NCBI GenBank assembly: GCA_905178155.1
Contig: CAJINV010000021.1
Span: forward strand, 545,530 to 609,529
Direction: 5' to 3'
Source: Amoebophrya sp. A120
Taxonomy: Eukaryota; Sar; Dinophyceae; Syndiniales; Amoebophryaceae
Length of the DNA stretch: 64,000 nt
Position numbers and translations under genes: made by a program. Position 1 is the first letter of the stretch. Each line of letters starts with the position of its first letter. Below are positions 39,547 through 52,000 of the stretch, in pieces. A model generated the notes under the pieces. The model ran no database searches. It was not told where the DNA came from and saw only the letters and a list, made by a program, of their open reading frames with translations.

Positions 39547-42500
39547 TCACAACTCCTCATGGTCATGCTCATCCGCCGCCTTCCTTGCCGCCCAGTCCAC
39601 CATCTGCACGAAGGTGACGCTGTCTGCGTCGACAAAACCAGCGGCAATGTCCTGCCAGTAATCCACAGCCTCTTCCTCTACCACGTTGTGCATGCCCCAG
39701 GCCCGCAGCGGCGCGATGCAATTATTCACGAAGTGCTCGCGGTAGACCCTATCCGGCTTCCCGGGACGGGGTGGGGGGAGTACGTAGGATGCGGCTTGGC
39801 TCCGCTGCTGTTCGTCTGTGACGACGAAGATGGACCGCAATTGCGCGAAATCCAGGAGGTAGGTGAGGAAGTGGAAAAACCCGTCCTCGTCCATCTTCAC
39901 ACCCGGGTCGGGGCTGTGCTCCGTCGCATAAGCGAACGCTTTGGTGAACACCTGATATTGTAATGGGTTTGTTTGTTCTCTTGCTTCCTATGACCACTAC
40001 GCATCTGCTTCATGATGCAGACCGTCATCTATCAATTTCTGCAAATCAAAAAAATGTAGTCGTCTGGTTTCATTTTTGACGTCAAATAAATGAAGATGAT
40101 AGCTTTGATCCCTCAGCATCAGCTGCTCCAGGTGGGCAATTCAATAATTTCTTCATGAAGAAGTAGACAATCAGTAATTTACAATACCTCGTCGACGTCC
40201 GGTAATACGGACAATTCCTTCTTCCCCACCTCGTCGGGACTCAGCATAACCAAATTCAGGAGCTTCGTCGGCGGCATGAGCTCTGTGATTTCTATGAAAC
40301 CATTCGCACTGATGTCCAGAGACTGGTAGAGGTCGACGAGCTCGGCGTCGTGGGTTTCGTCCACTGGAAGTTTGTTTGTGAAGGAGCTCCAGCTGATTTG
40401 GACGATTTCAGGAGTTTCTTGTCCTGGCGCGTCTGGCTGTGGCGGTGGTTCTGAAGATTCTGCTGCTGCTAGTACTGCTGTGGGTGTAATATCAGCAACT
40501 TCTGCAGGTCGTGGAGGCGCATCATTTGCATCGTCCGCTACATCTGCAGACTCGTCTTGTGCTCCCGCTTCAGCTACTTGTACTTCGCCTGGTCGTGCCG
40601 GCGCATCCTGCTTTTTTTCTGGTACAGTTGCAGTATCAGTTGCAGCCCCAGCAGCGCTGGGAAGCGGTGAAGCCACGGCGTCGTCCGTGGCAGGGGCTGT
40701 CGCGGATACTACAGCATCATCGGGCCGCGGTGGTGCCTGATCTTGGGGCGTGGGAGGGGGCGGCGATTCGGGCGGCGCAGGTGAACCGACTTCGGAAGGG
40801 AGTTCTTCCTTCGGTTCTTGTCCTTCTACTTGTGGAAGTAGTATCGGCTCATCTACTGCGGCCCCAGGAGCACCATCACCAACTGGACTTTGGCTCGCAA
40901 CGCTGTCAGGAACAGTAACGGGTGGTGGCGCTGCGGCCGCCGCCGAGACCCTAGCTGCACCGCGGGACAATTGCAGCTGCTGACTGCTTTCTTTAGTAGA
41001 CGATGAACTTGCGGTCGCTGCTACCCTGGAAGAAGAGGGCGCTGCTTTTGATAGTACCGCCGCGGACAATCTCGTCGCTGGCAGTCCCACAGGATCTCGT
41101 CCCGCTGGTGCAGCATCCGATTGCCCGGATGAATCTTCTGTGGCAGCTTGTCGCATCACCAGCTCGGGCGCAGAAGTCATCTTCGACCCGATTTCTTCAG
41201 TCGCGGATTCCATAACTGCAGAAGACGAAGCGGCGGCCACTTGTTGCACGCCGTACGTCCTATCATCACTGGAAGAAGTTGCAGCCGCTGCTGATACACG
41301 AGGAGCAGATGCAGAAGTTTTCGACGTGCGTGAGACCGGGCTTTTGCTTTTCCTCTTCTTCTCCTTCGAAGCACCAGCAGTAGTTCCTGTGTCGGCCCCC
41401 GCCGGGGTAGACACGACGGCACTCATGCTCCCTGTCCGCGCCACTTCCGCCATGCTGGCGACCGACCTCCACAGGAGGTCGCCGGTGGTTTCGGGCTGCA
41501 CCTTATCAACTGCAAATATGTCTAGGTCTGGAAGTAGAATGCAGAGTTTGTCATGCACAGCTAGCATGGCTCTCAAGTCTGTCATGCGCGCCACACAGAA
41601 GGCACACTTCTCTGTCATGCAGAAACGCAGTTTGCCATGCAGATAGGCAACTCTCTAGCAACTCCAAAACTCGTCATGCTTGGCTGTCAATGAAGACGTC
41701 CACATAATTCGCAAAACAGCATCACAAGTTTCCAGACCCAGACATTTTTGCAGTGCATACACCTGCTCCTCCGGCACCGACAGGTCCCAGAACTGCGCCG
41801 CGGTAATTATAGCCCGCTCAGGTGTTACAATCTCAAGCGTTACAATAGTATGCGAGATTTGTCTTGCATGATGAGCATGACTGATTCGCAGAGCGTTCCA
41901 CTTTCTGCAATACAAATTTCGCCAGATTGTATGGGGATTTGGTGCTCAGGAACTTGTCATGCACAATCCTACGAGAGTTGTCTAGATCATGCATTTCTGC
42001 ATCACAGATTTCCATATTCTATTGTAACGTTTGAGATTGTAACAGCTGAGCAGGTTATAGTAGTCCTCGACTTCTCCCGCAGGGTGGTGCCCTCCGGGCC
42101 TGCGGGTGGCAAAGCCTCGCCCTCCGGGCGTTTTGCGTACGCGGCCAGCTGATTGGCCATCCGCGACGGCGTCAACGCTTTCGCCCCACCGGAAGTGCTC
42201 CCGGCGGACGCCTGCGAGGCGATCAAATCCGCCGGCGCTTTTAACAGCGACTGGAGCAGCGCGCTCGCATCGACTTCCTCCTCCGTCGGGATGAAAGGCG
42301 CCGATGGTGAGTCTGCTCGCGTTGCCATAAACTGCTTCGCGACGGAGCTGCCAGGTGCACCTCCCCCAACAGCGCTGGATAGCCTGCTAGTTGTACTCGA
42401 TGCCGGGACTGACAGCTTCCGCGTAGAAGTAGTTGCTCGCTTCTTCATCTCCGCGTCCGCCTGGTCAGCTGTTGCACTGACCATATCTACTTCGCTCACA

Positions 42501-45093
42501 GGCGCCAACTGCACGTGGAAGTGCTGCTGGAATTCGCCCTTTATCCTCTCCTGCGCGGCGTTCAAAGCCGCGTCCGCTTCGGCGTGGTGCCGCTTTCCGG
42601 TCGGCCGCGGCCCCATGTGCCCCATGTGTCCGTGGAGATCGGCGTGGTAATGTCCACCTCTGCTTGCGGTGCTGATCGAGGTTGTGTCTGCAGCGGAGGA
42701 AGAAACGTCCGGAGACGCGTACCGTAATCCCAGTTGCGGGTCAAACTCCGGCACCTTGTCCTCGACGTCGTCATCCCACTCAATGCCGTCGATGAACTGA
42801 CTGCCCGCGCCCTCCGGCTCGTCGATGTCCCCGTGGTTTTTGGAAGGTTTCTGCGCTCTCGCAAGTTGTCCCTCTTCCTCCTTCTGCCTTCTGAACGCCC
42901 CGATCTGCTCGAGCTTCTTGCGCATGAACTCCTCGTAGTACTTGGGTCGCTGCTATGCAACACAAATTTGTTGATGTTCCCGTGCGCGCACGAAATATAT
43001 GACAGATTCATCCGCCAAGTTGGACCATCATCCTCTCACTTGTCATGCTGAACATGATCGAGGGCATTTTTTGTCATGCAGAATGCACAAGAAACAGCAT
43101 CTGATTTACATCGTCGTGTACATCGGGAACAAGAAATTTACGTGTGGTGGATAGTCGCTTCAGATCCAGCGATGTAGCGTACCCCATCTCTTGAAAGGTT
43201 GGCGGACAGGGGGCGGGAAGGTCCACGTCCTCCGGCGCTCGCTCCTCGACCCAGTCTTGCAGTCGGGGGTGGTGGAGCATGTGGCCGTAGAGAAACTCGT
43301 CAATGTAATCCGCGTCCGCGGTCATTTCGCGCGGGTTCGGGTCGTACATATCGAGCTTTTCTCGTCCGACCTTTGTCCACTCGGTATGGTCGAAGCCCGC
43401 GATCTTTCCTGTGCAAAAGTATCGTGCTCGTAGTAATTGCAGTTATGCATCACAAATCTTTGTCTTAAGGCAAACCCGCATTACAAATTTAATTCGTAAT
43501 GCCGAGCGAATTTGTATTGCAATTTATACTAGGACGATACTTTTGCATTTGATACGATCAACTTCAGGCCGGCAGAAGTGGTCACCCCGCTTTGCCCGCG
43601 CGCGCGCCGGCTGGTGCGCTGCTTCGCGGCGCGGCTGTTTTTATCGAGATTGCCCGTTGTAGTTTTTTCTTTTGTTGCAGTTGATGTAGTTGTAGTTTCA
43701 AAGACATTGAAGATGTCAACACACGGTAGATTAGTATCGTCACTGCAGCTGCACAAAAAGTAGTTTATCCTCACAGAACAAGGCGGGAGTTCTTTTCCAA
43801 AAAAAATAAAACAAATGTATCATCTACTACCTTTCCTGTTCCTTCGCCGCCTCTTCATCGGGCTCTGTTTGTTTCTTCTCGGCCTTCCAACGCTCCAGCC
43901 TTTCTTTCTGGCGTGCCTTCTCTTTCTCCCTTGCCGCCTGTCGTCGGGCGGCCTGCGTGAGCGCCTTCTCGGTCTTGTAAAAATTTCCGGCCTGCTTCGG
44001 CAGACGGTTTCGCCACGCGCCCGGGCTGTCCACGCGAGAGCGACTTGGTTCGAAAGCTAGGTCGGTTTTTGATTTCACTTAGTTTTATTCACACTTCTTT
44101 TCAATGCTTTGAGGGGGCTTTCTCGGACCAACAAGAGCCCTGCTCGACTCGGATTGAAATACACTTTCACGTCGACAGCACACTAGCACTAGGACCACTC
44201 CTCAACATCCGCTCGTATTCTTCGTAAACTATAGATACAGGCTAGAACAAGTATCTGACATGCAGCTACCCATCAGCGCGTACTATACTTTGCTCAATCG
44301 CGATGCAGAGGTCGAGTTGCTCCAACACCTCTCGGTCATCCAGGCTTTTCAAACCTTCGTCGACCTTGAGAAAATCCCGGCAGGCTTGGATCCGCTCCAG
44401 ATCCCCCTCGATCTCCTCCTCCGTGATGTGCAACGCCGCAAACTCGAATAGCTTTTGCAGGATTTGCTTCTTTTCTACCAGATTCACCTTCATCAGTTCC
44501 TGCAACACCTTCAGATCCGACCAGTCGCCGAGGCCATCCGGAAACTTCCCCCGGAGCGCTAGCAGGTCCCGCTTGGTCCCGCGAATCGGGCCGAGCGTGC
44601 GCTCGAGCTGCGCCGCGGTCTCATCGAACAGTGCGCGCTTGTCGGTTGATTCCAAAGGCGCGGCCATAACGCCAAGGTCTGTTGTTGTATATGGTGATTT
44701 AGATTTGCTTTTCGACGTAAAGATGCAAGAAAATCGCAGTGGTTTATCATGGTATGATGTCGAGAATAAATGCCCCGTTTTGATTCCAGCGTGGGTATTT
44801 TTGCGTAATCAAAACACAAAAGAAAAACGAGCTAAGCTAAATACAAAAAAACAACCATGATCAACACGAAAAAATCTGTCACCGCAAAGCATTGTCCGGA
44901 TGAGTTCATCGTCAAAATTTTCCAGGTGGTCGTGAAATTTGTGCCTCAGAAATTCCAGTTGGACCTCGTGGCCCGAGAGCTTGGCCCCGTAGATCCGCTG
45001 CGCTTGGTTTATGGCCTGAAACAGCGTCACTTCCTCGAGCGTCCCATGGACGAACCGCTGGGAAAGCTCCTTACGCGACCAGTTCGGCTTCAT
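39547..45093 (-). CDS. multi-exon helical protein with C-terminal EF-hand-like region
   Basis: About ten exons traced. N-terminal exons are helical (SRKELSQRFVHGTLEEVTLFQAI; FDETAAQLERTLGPIRG), then a basic coiled coil (AAREKEKARQKERLERWKAEK), then KLIAGFDHTEWTKVGREKLDMYDP and DADYIDEFLYGHMLHHPRLQ, joined to KYYEEFMRKKLEQIGAFRR. A long Ala/Pro/Ser-rich linker precedes a C-terminal module resembling paired EF-hands (LYQSLDISANGFIEITEL; VKMDEDGFFHFLTYLLDF). Four introners and several ordinary introns alternate; canonical GT-AG introns include 44679-44882 and 39952-40187, and others near 44060-44270 and 43764-43840 are likely. No family recognised; calcium sensing is an inference. Confidence 0.6.
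39952..40187 (-). other. ordinary GT-AG spliceosomal intron
   Basis: Minus strand GTATTGTAAAT...CAATATCAG between PDVDE and VFTKAFAY. No flanking 5-bp duplication with TA ends, so not an introner by my criteria. Confidence 0.75.
41504..41759. mobile_element. introner (family 2) in EF-hand-like gene
   Basis: Starts TATCAACTGCAAATATGTCT, ends GACATTTTTGCAGTGCATA; TSD CACCT on both sides. Removal gives EEQVQPETTGDL; could also be placed as GT-AG. Confidence 0.9.
41808..42060. mobile_element. introner (family 5) in EF-hand-like gene
   Basis: TIRs of about 41 bp with 4 mismatches (starts TATAGCCCGCTCAGGTGTTA, ends GCTGAGCAGGTTATA); TSD GTAAT/GTAGT (4 of 5). Removal gives KSRTTAAQFWDL. Leaves a 48-bp exon before the next introner. 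Confidence 0.9.
42951..43153. mobile_element. introner (singleton TIR) in EF-hand-like gene
   Basis: Starts TGCTATGCAACAC, ends GTGTGGTGGATA; TSD GTCGC on both sides. Removal gives LDLKRPKYYEEF. Confidence 0.85.
43405..43554. mobile_element. introner (family 1) in EF-hand-like gene
   Basis: Starts TTTCCTGTGCAAAAGTATCG, ends ACTTTTGCATTTGATA; TSD CGATC on both sides. Removal gives AGLKLIAGFDHTEW. Confidence 0.9.
44679..44882 (-). other. ordinary GT-AG intron
   Basis: Minus strand GTGACAGATTT...CAACAG joining IRTMLC to DLGVMAAPLES in frame. Confidence 0.6.
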
Positions 45094-46048
45094 GATGGAA
45101 GTTCTCCTCGCGTCGAAGGTGATGCGCGGCCGTCGGTGGATCGATGCCGGTGCTGAACAAAGTTCTCCTCTGGCGGAGTATGTGTAGTATATTGAACAAG
45201 TAGTTGAAGAACTTCAGTAAGCGAAGCAGGAGGAAACGAGCATAGAGCTAGAGATCTTCGCCACGTCGCTGTCGACCATGATAGCAACAACTCCGTCAAA
45301 CAAGATCAAGATACAAAAAGAACCAATTACCAAAAAGAACTATTGTACAGAGGCTGCACAAGATACTGCCGTTCAAGAAGGACTATGGAGTGCAGTTTAT
45401 TCCGATACAATGCTCATCTTCTTAACTGCGGCCAGACCGAAGTCAAGTTGTCGATGAAGCAAAAGCTCCTCCTGTTGTAATCTGTGTCCTTAATCAATAC
45501 TTTGCCGTCGTCTCGCTTGTAGTCATGAAACAAGAAAACTAACGTCGACTCAGCAAATTTTGGTAGTCTGTCCCTCTCAGACGCTATCGGACGATGGAAA
45601 GGTAGGCGCTCTCAGGAAGGAGAACTAACATGGGAGAAGTTGCTAACTGTGTAACGCGACGAGTTGGCGCAACTACTTACCTCCCTATCCCAGTGGCTCG
45701 TCTCTCTGATGTAGTCAGTCTTTGTTGCTCTCCTCGTATCGTCAGGGGTCAACTTTGTGCCGTTCTTTCTCTCATCAAGAGGCACACTTTGCAGTGAGTG
45801 TGGAACTTCTGGCCGCATCAAGAAATGGTCAATAGAACCACGACGTGCAGGAGGTGGCCGTAAAAATACAGTAACGGCAAGCGGGCAAGTCGTCGTGCGA
45901 TGTGTGTTGCTTTCCTTGTTTCAGGCAGTCCTCGCTTAAGGTCAATAATCTTCGTCTAGTTCTTCAGTTTTTCACTGAAAGAAAATGTAAATGATGCAGT
46001 ACTTTCGTCGCTTTTCCAGCAACGTCCAGCGAGGATTTCGATCTTGGT
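45094..46048. other. intergenic spacer
   Basis: Nearly 1 kb with no supported gene, repeat or RNA. Upstream region of the EF-hand-like gene. Confidence 0.5.
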
Positions 46049-49000
46049 TTAAGATTTTTCTTCTTGTGTATCAAGTGCGCTGCCACCTGCTCCTCCAGCA
46101 GCTACTTTGTTGTTTATTGCAGCTGCGAGGATATTATCGACATTTTGGTTTTCAGCCAACGTCCGAAAAAAATCACTGAGAAAACTGTCCTCAGTACTAG
46201 CTGCCTGTAAAACTTCTGCGGACACTTTTGTCGATATGCGCGCAGTGAGCTTTGGGTCGAGCAGGCAAGAAAATTCGCTGTCATCCTCCAACAGCGGCGC
46301 GGGCCAGGCGTCGACGTCAGTTGCTCTTTGGGGGTAATCGCCGTGTTCGTAATTCCGTTTCTTCTGCAGCAGCTTTTCAGCCGTTTTCCGCATCGTGTCT
46401 CCCAAAAACTTCTCGACTTGCAGATTCGCGCTCAATTGAATAAGTGGCCGGAGGGCGATTTTTTTGAAGAAACTCGCGACCAGACGCGGCTTCCAGCGCG
46501 GTTTCAAACGGAGAGAAAGTGGTCGCGGTGCATAGAAAATTCCGCCCGGTTGTAACAGCGTTGTTTCAGTTTTTCCTGCTGCTCCGAGCGACGCGACAGT
46601 ACTGCCGACGGGAAAGGACGAGCCCCCGCAGCTTCGAGGCGACAACACGACAGGGGTACTAGAAGAGGCTCCTACAATGATAGGTGATTTCAAGCCGGCG
46701 GATGTTGCTGTTAATGGGGACGTGACATCCATCTGATTTTTGTTTTCATGATCTTGAGAGGTCGTAGAAGTGGTAGAAGTAATTGCAGCGGAAGTCGACG
46801 TACCAGCAGCAGGCTTGATGTTGATGCTATGGGGTTCTCAAATGTTACACTCTCAACTGTTACATGATTTGTCACGAAGATGCCGAAACACTAATCATGC
46901 TTCAGACGCTCAAGCTTCTTCGCATGATGACGACTTCGACGCTCTAACTGACATGATAATCTGTGCCAAATCTGTAATGGCAAGACGCGCAAGGTTCCCC
47001 GTTTCGCTTTTGGTGTTCTTGCATCACAAATTCATGCAACAGTTCAAAATATAACGCTTGAGAATCCCGTAGATGTTTTGTTCCAAATACGTTGGAGTAG
47101 TTTTCACTTGCATCCAGAGGAAAATTAGGGGCGCGAGGTCTTCCGGCATAGCACTTGTCGAAGTTGTGGAGCTTGTGAAAGCACTTCCACTATTACTACT
47201 TGTCACCAAGTTCCACACGTGACTGGCTAAATCCTTGTGATGTGGTTTCATCCTGCTCTTCGTCGGCTCAAAGGCGAAGAGTTTCCCCAGTGGTTTGTTG
47301 CGCCGCAAGGCGTTCAAGATGGGCCAAATGTCGTCGGCAGGGGAGGAGTTGTTTTGCCTGCTTGTCGCGCTCGTTGCCGGTGCAGCACCACTTGGAGGCT
47401 GGTGCCCACTCTGAACAAGCGGCTCCGGTTGCGTCGGCCCTCCGTTAAAAACTGCATTTCCACTTTTATAACAGGCTCAGATGTCTAATTCGGCGAATTC
47501 CAAAAAAATTTTTTTAGGTCGTGGGAACGCGTTTCGTTTTCAATGCTGACTCCCCCAGTAAGCTGATACAAACTGGCTACCTCATCGCTGGATAATTGTC
47601 TTGCCACCCGCAAGGCAACCACCTACCTGCGATCTAGCTGACCCCATTAGTTTGAATGGTTCCAAGCATCCCTTTGGAGTTGACATAGCGCCTGCTGTCG
47701 AGGTCTTCTTCCTTTTTTTGGCTTCTGCTTTCTTTTTTGTCGTACTGCTTGGGAGGAAGCTGCCCGATGAGCAAGGGCGCCAACTCCGCCAAGGGGCGAA
47801 GCGCGCACGACGGCCATCTACTTCGTTTCCACAATGGTCTTCGGCGCCTCTGCGACTCCTACACCCCCTGCGCAGGAAATGTCGTCCCTCATCGTAAGGC
47901 TGCCGCGCTTTTGTTGGGGATTGGTTCTCTTCATCTCGTGCAGCTTTCGTGCAAATTGCACAACGCAAGGAGCTTCGATCTACACCATAAGAAAGCGAAA
48001 GCTCACCACTGGCGACTGATTCCGCTCCCAAGGGATCTTCGGGGCCTCTGAGACTGCAAAGACCCCTCTCCAGAAGAAATGGCCGGCGGGCCCAGTCAGA
48101 TGGCTGCCTTTCTAGGTAGACAGGGCGCTGGGCGCTGGCTCGAAATTTACCCAAAAGGCACCACTGCCGAACGGCCCGACTTATGGTTCTGCTTTTCCCG
48201 ACCCCTTTTGTGACCCCCATGATTTTCGCAAAGCTAGACCGGAAAAGTGGCTCCGTGCCGTGCTGATTAGGCTCATAAAGGGGCCACCCGTTTTGAGCAC
48301 GAAATGGCGTCGCTTTGTTTCATTTTTGGCACCCCCCTCCCCTACCCATGATTTTCGCAAAGCTAGACCGGAAAATTCAAAGCGTGCCGCCGTGGTTAGC
48401 CTCGTAAAGAGGTCACCAAAATGCCACCGCTTGGTGGATGAGCTGTGATTTTCGCAAACCTAGACCAATTTTTGAACAGCATAGCATCGGGGAAAGTGTC
48501 ATAAATGTGACACCATTTCGGCCAGGGACTCAGGCCAGTCCCCGGACGCTTGCGGAGGTGCGATCTTTGGGCAAGCTTTCGCCTGATTTTGCAATACGAA
48601 CATGCCTGAGCCGAATCAATGCTGGCAGTGCAGGCGAAGTGCGCGGCTAATGCGTTGAATCGCGGCCAAGCACGACAAAAAATACACCGGAAAGCGCACG
48701 GGAAGCAGCTGCCCGTGCTCCAGAGGGCACCTCTTGGGCCTCGAGACTCCAGTGGCAGCTTTGGAACAAGGGCAGCAACTTGCCGCACGCTTTTGTTCCT
48801 TTGTCCGGTTCGTTGCCTTTTTTTTGTCGTGCAGTTCTCAAGAAATCTGCAGGACAAGCAAAAGTCGAGAATCCAAAAGGACGAGGCTGCCTGGAAATTG
48901 TGGCGCAACTGCACAAATCCATGAGGCGGCTCCCAGGCTGTGCGCCAACTAGTTCAAAGCCGGGCCTTGCGAGGGGCCAACTGGCTCAGTCCGAGGCTTC

Positions 49001-52000
49001 CGTGACCTAAAAAATTTTTTTTGGAATTCGTTGAATTAGACATCTGAGCCTGTTATAACTTTCCGACCCGACTCTTGACGTCAACAACGCGTGCACCAGG
49101 CAGAAGCTTCGGTTGCTGACTTCGAACTCCCTGTGCGCCAATCCGTCGCAGGCGTCGTCGAGTGGGCTCTTCAAAGCGCTCCAGTGACGGCGAATTTTCG
49201 CAAGATTTTGCAGGCGGTCGGCTTCCACATCGTGGTCTTGTTCAGATTCCTCATCTACTTCGTCGTGTGCTGTAGTAGAAGCAGCTTGTGGACGAGGTCC
49301 GCCACCACCACGTCCACCACGTACTCTTGCTTTACTAAGTCCCTGTCCTCCCGCACGAGGTAGAAGTACCTCCGTCAACGTCTCGAGAATCCTCTCCTCG
49401 ATGCAGTGTCGCAGTGCCTTCGTTACGCCCCGTCGCTTTGCTTTCTGCAGTGCTTCATCGAGGAGCAATTTCGACGCTTGGGCGCTCATGTCGGTATCGA
49501 TCTTTTCCTTTTCGCTGTTTTGATGGAGTCGTCGGTTGAAGGTGTTTTCAGAAGTACTATTCATTCCTGTGGACGAAGATGAAGACGAGGATGACATCGT
49601 TTGCACTAGCCGAGCCTGCTGTATCCGCAGAAAAAAACCCATCCACATCCGTTTTTTGCATGACAAGCACACAATTATAATTTTATGTATGTTTTGCATG
49701 ACAAACAAGGCCCACCGGAGCGTGGGGACAGGGTCCCCACGCTGGGGCCTTGTGCCCGTCCATAGTGGCGATAGTGGGGGAAGGGTGTTCGGCATCGGGG
49801 CAGACAGCGTCCGCCCCTCGCCTCGCACCAGGCGCGCGCGTGGTGGCTCAGTGCGCGAAGCACTAGTGGGGGAAGGGTGTTCGGCATCGGGGCGGACAGC
49901 GTCCGCCCCTCGCCTCACACCAGGCGCGCGCATAGTGGCTTAGTGCGCGAAGCGCTAGTGGGGGAAGGGTGTTCGGCATCGGGGCGGACAGCGTCCGCCC
50001 CTCGCCTCACACCAGGCGCGCGCATAGTGGCTTAGTGCGCGAAGCACTAGTGGGAGAAGGCAGGGCGTTCACCCGTCGCGGTCACCTGTCAAGGTCACCT
50101 GTCGAGGTCACCTGTCAAGGCCACCTGTCGAGGTCACCTGTCAAGGTCACCTGTCGCCGGGGGTATGCTGTACCAGAACCCGGAAGTCAAGCAATGTAAA
50201 TATTAATTGGATGTGGATGGGTTTTTTTCTGTGGATATGCTGCAACAAAATTTCGATCCGGAGTTCCACGGCGATGTAACCTGCCAGCGCAGCGTCAGAG
50301 AGGTGCTTCTGTGCGGAGGAGATCTCATCTTTCGCAATCGATAGCACTTTCGCGTGCTCTGCGATACTGGAGGCGAAAATCGTTTCTGCTATGGACAGAG
50401 GCGGGTTGGGCTGTGGCTGTGCAGTAGAAGTCTTCATCTCGCGGCTTCGTATTTTTACCCCGCAATGACGATAGCCGTGGATCGTCGTTTCATGTAGAAT
50501 ACCTTTTTGAGACGAAGATGTTGATGTAGTCGAAGACAATCCTCTTCCTCGCCCTGCTCCTCCTCCTGCTGCCGCACAACTCCCGTCGGCCGCTCCTTGG
50601 TCATGGTCGCGTGGCGTCAAATGGAAATAAATAGTACTGTCGTGGTTTTTGTCGTCTAGATGGTGCTGGTAGCCGTGCGACTCCTTTATCATCTCGTTCA
50701 CCCGCCGCAACACAAAGTCCAGGTCGGCCTGCTCAAAGTCCAGATTTACGATCTCCTTTGCGTTAATATTTCCCGCGTGGGTGTCTAGGTCTACGTCTAC
50801 TCCGCTTGGTGGTTTACTTGACGTCGTTGTGCAACTTGTAGATCCAATCGCGTCCTCCAAGCATTGTCGAAGATTTTGCACAATCGCCGATGAAAGATGT
50901 TGACCAGCGTCAGAACCCTGAAGCTGTTGTAGCCTCTCGCTGTTTTGAAAAAGTTCGTGGTGTACCAGCAACCAGATCTTTTCTGGACCTTCAACAAGAC
51001 GAAGTCGTGGTCCCGGCTGCTTTGCTCTTATTTCATCTGGTCTACAACTTCTACCGGATCCGGAGCAGCTGCTCCGGAGCGCATTCAGAACCTGCAGAGC
51101 CAGCTCATCCGGCACGGGGTCGAGCTGCCCGTCGCCGAGAATACGCAACGCGCCGGTCAGATACGGATGCAGCGGTGGTCTCCTAGTTGTTTCTGGAAGT
51201 AGATTGTTTGTTTCTTCAGACGTCGGTGGATTTTCTACTCTCACGACCTGCTTCTTGTTTCCATCCTCTTTAAGATCTCCCACGGTGCCTTGGCCTTGAG
51301 CAGGCTGAGCGGCGCTAGTACAAGCAGGAGGTTGTTCTTCGCCACAGGCTGCACCGGCTTGGGCCAGCTGCTCACACACGTAGTGCAAAGCTTTCAGGCG
51401 CTGGGTCTGAAGCAGACCTGAAACGCTCCGCCGAAAAGTTTGTCTGGCAAAGGTTGCAGCGAGGGCTTTTGAGTACAGATTCGCCGGCGTGGTCGTGTGC
51501 GACGTTGATGGTGCAGCACTAGAAGCAGTTGTACTAGCTGGTTTTCTCCGGTTGTCCAGCGGAAGCGGAGCAGGAGCAGCTTGCTCTTTATTGGCGCGGT
51601 CAGCTAGTAACACTTGTGCCGCGGTGGATTGTTCTTTATGTTGTTCGCCACAGTTATTTGCAGGTTGAATGTCCGCGTCTGGGTAGTAGTTCAGAAGAGT
51701 AGTTTTCATGGTCGTGTGCCGCTGGAGCGCCAGACTGGTCTCTGCAGCATCTGTATAAGCATGCAGACCCGCAAGCACGACGGCAGAGAGGTGATAGGTG
51801 AAAGAAAGCTGCATCAACATCATGTGGTTAAGGTTCTCCTTCGCTTTTGCGGGTATAGGAGTTTGGGTCGTATTTGCATTTGCGTCACTCATGACACCAT
51901 AATTGTTCGTATTCGTCTGTCCTAAGAAAAGGTCCTGTTCGTGGTCCTCGTGGCGGCGAGCTCCGTTACAAAGGTTGGCAAGGATAGAAGCAACGTCCAA

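Larger units (their letters stand above)
49621..50237. mobile_element. introner (family 4, expanded by tandem repeats)
   Basis: Starts TATCCGCAGAAAAAAACCC, ends GGGTTTTTTTCTGTGGATA; TSD TGCTG on both sides. Removal gives ILLQQARLVQTM. The ends match the 126-138-bp family 4 copies; the extra length is tandem repeats. Confidence 0.92.

Noticed and set aside
47582-48220. 212-codon minus frame inside the 1.6-kb introner
   Set aside because: No domain or transposase signature; overlapping open frames on the other strand suggest composition bias.
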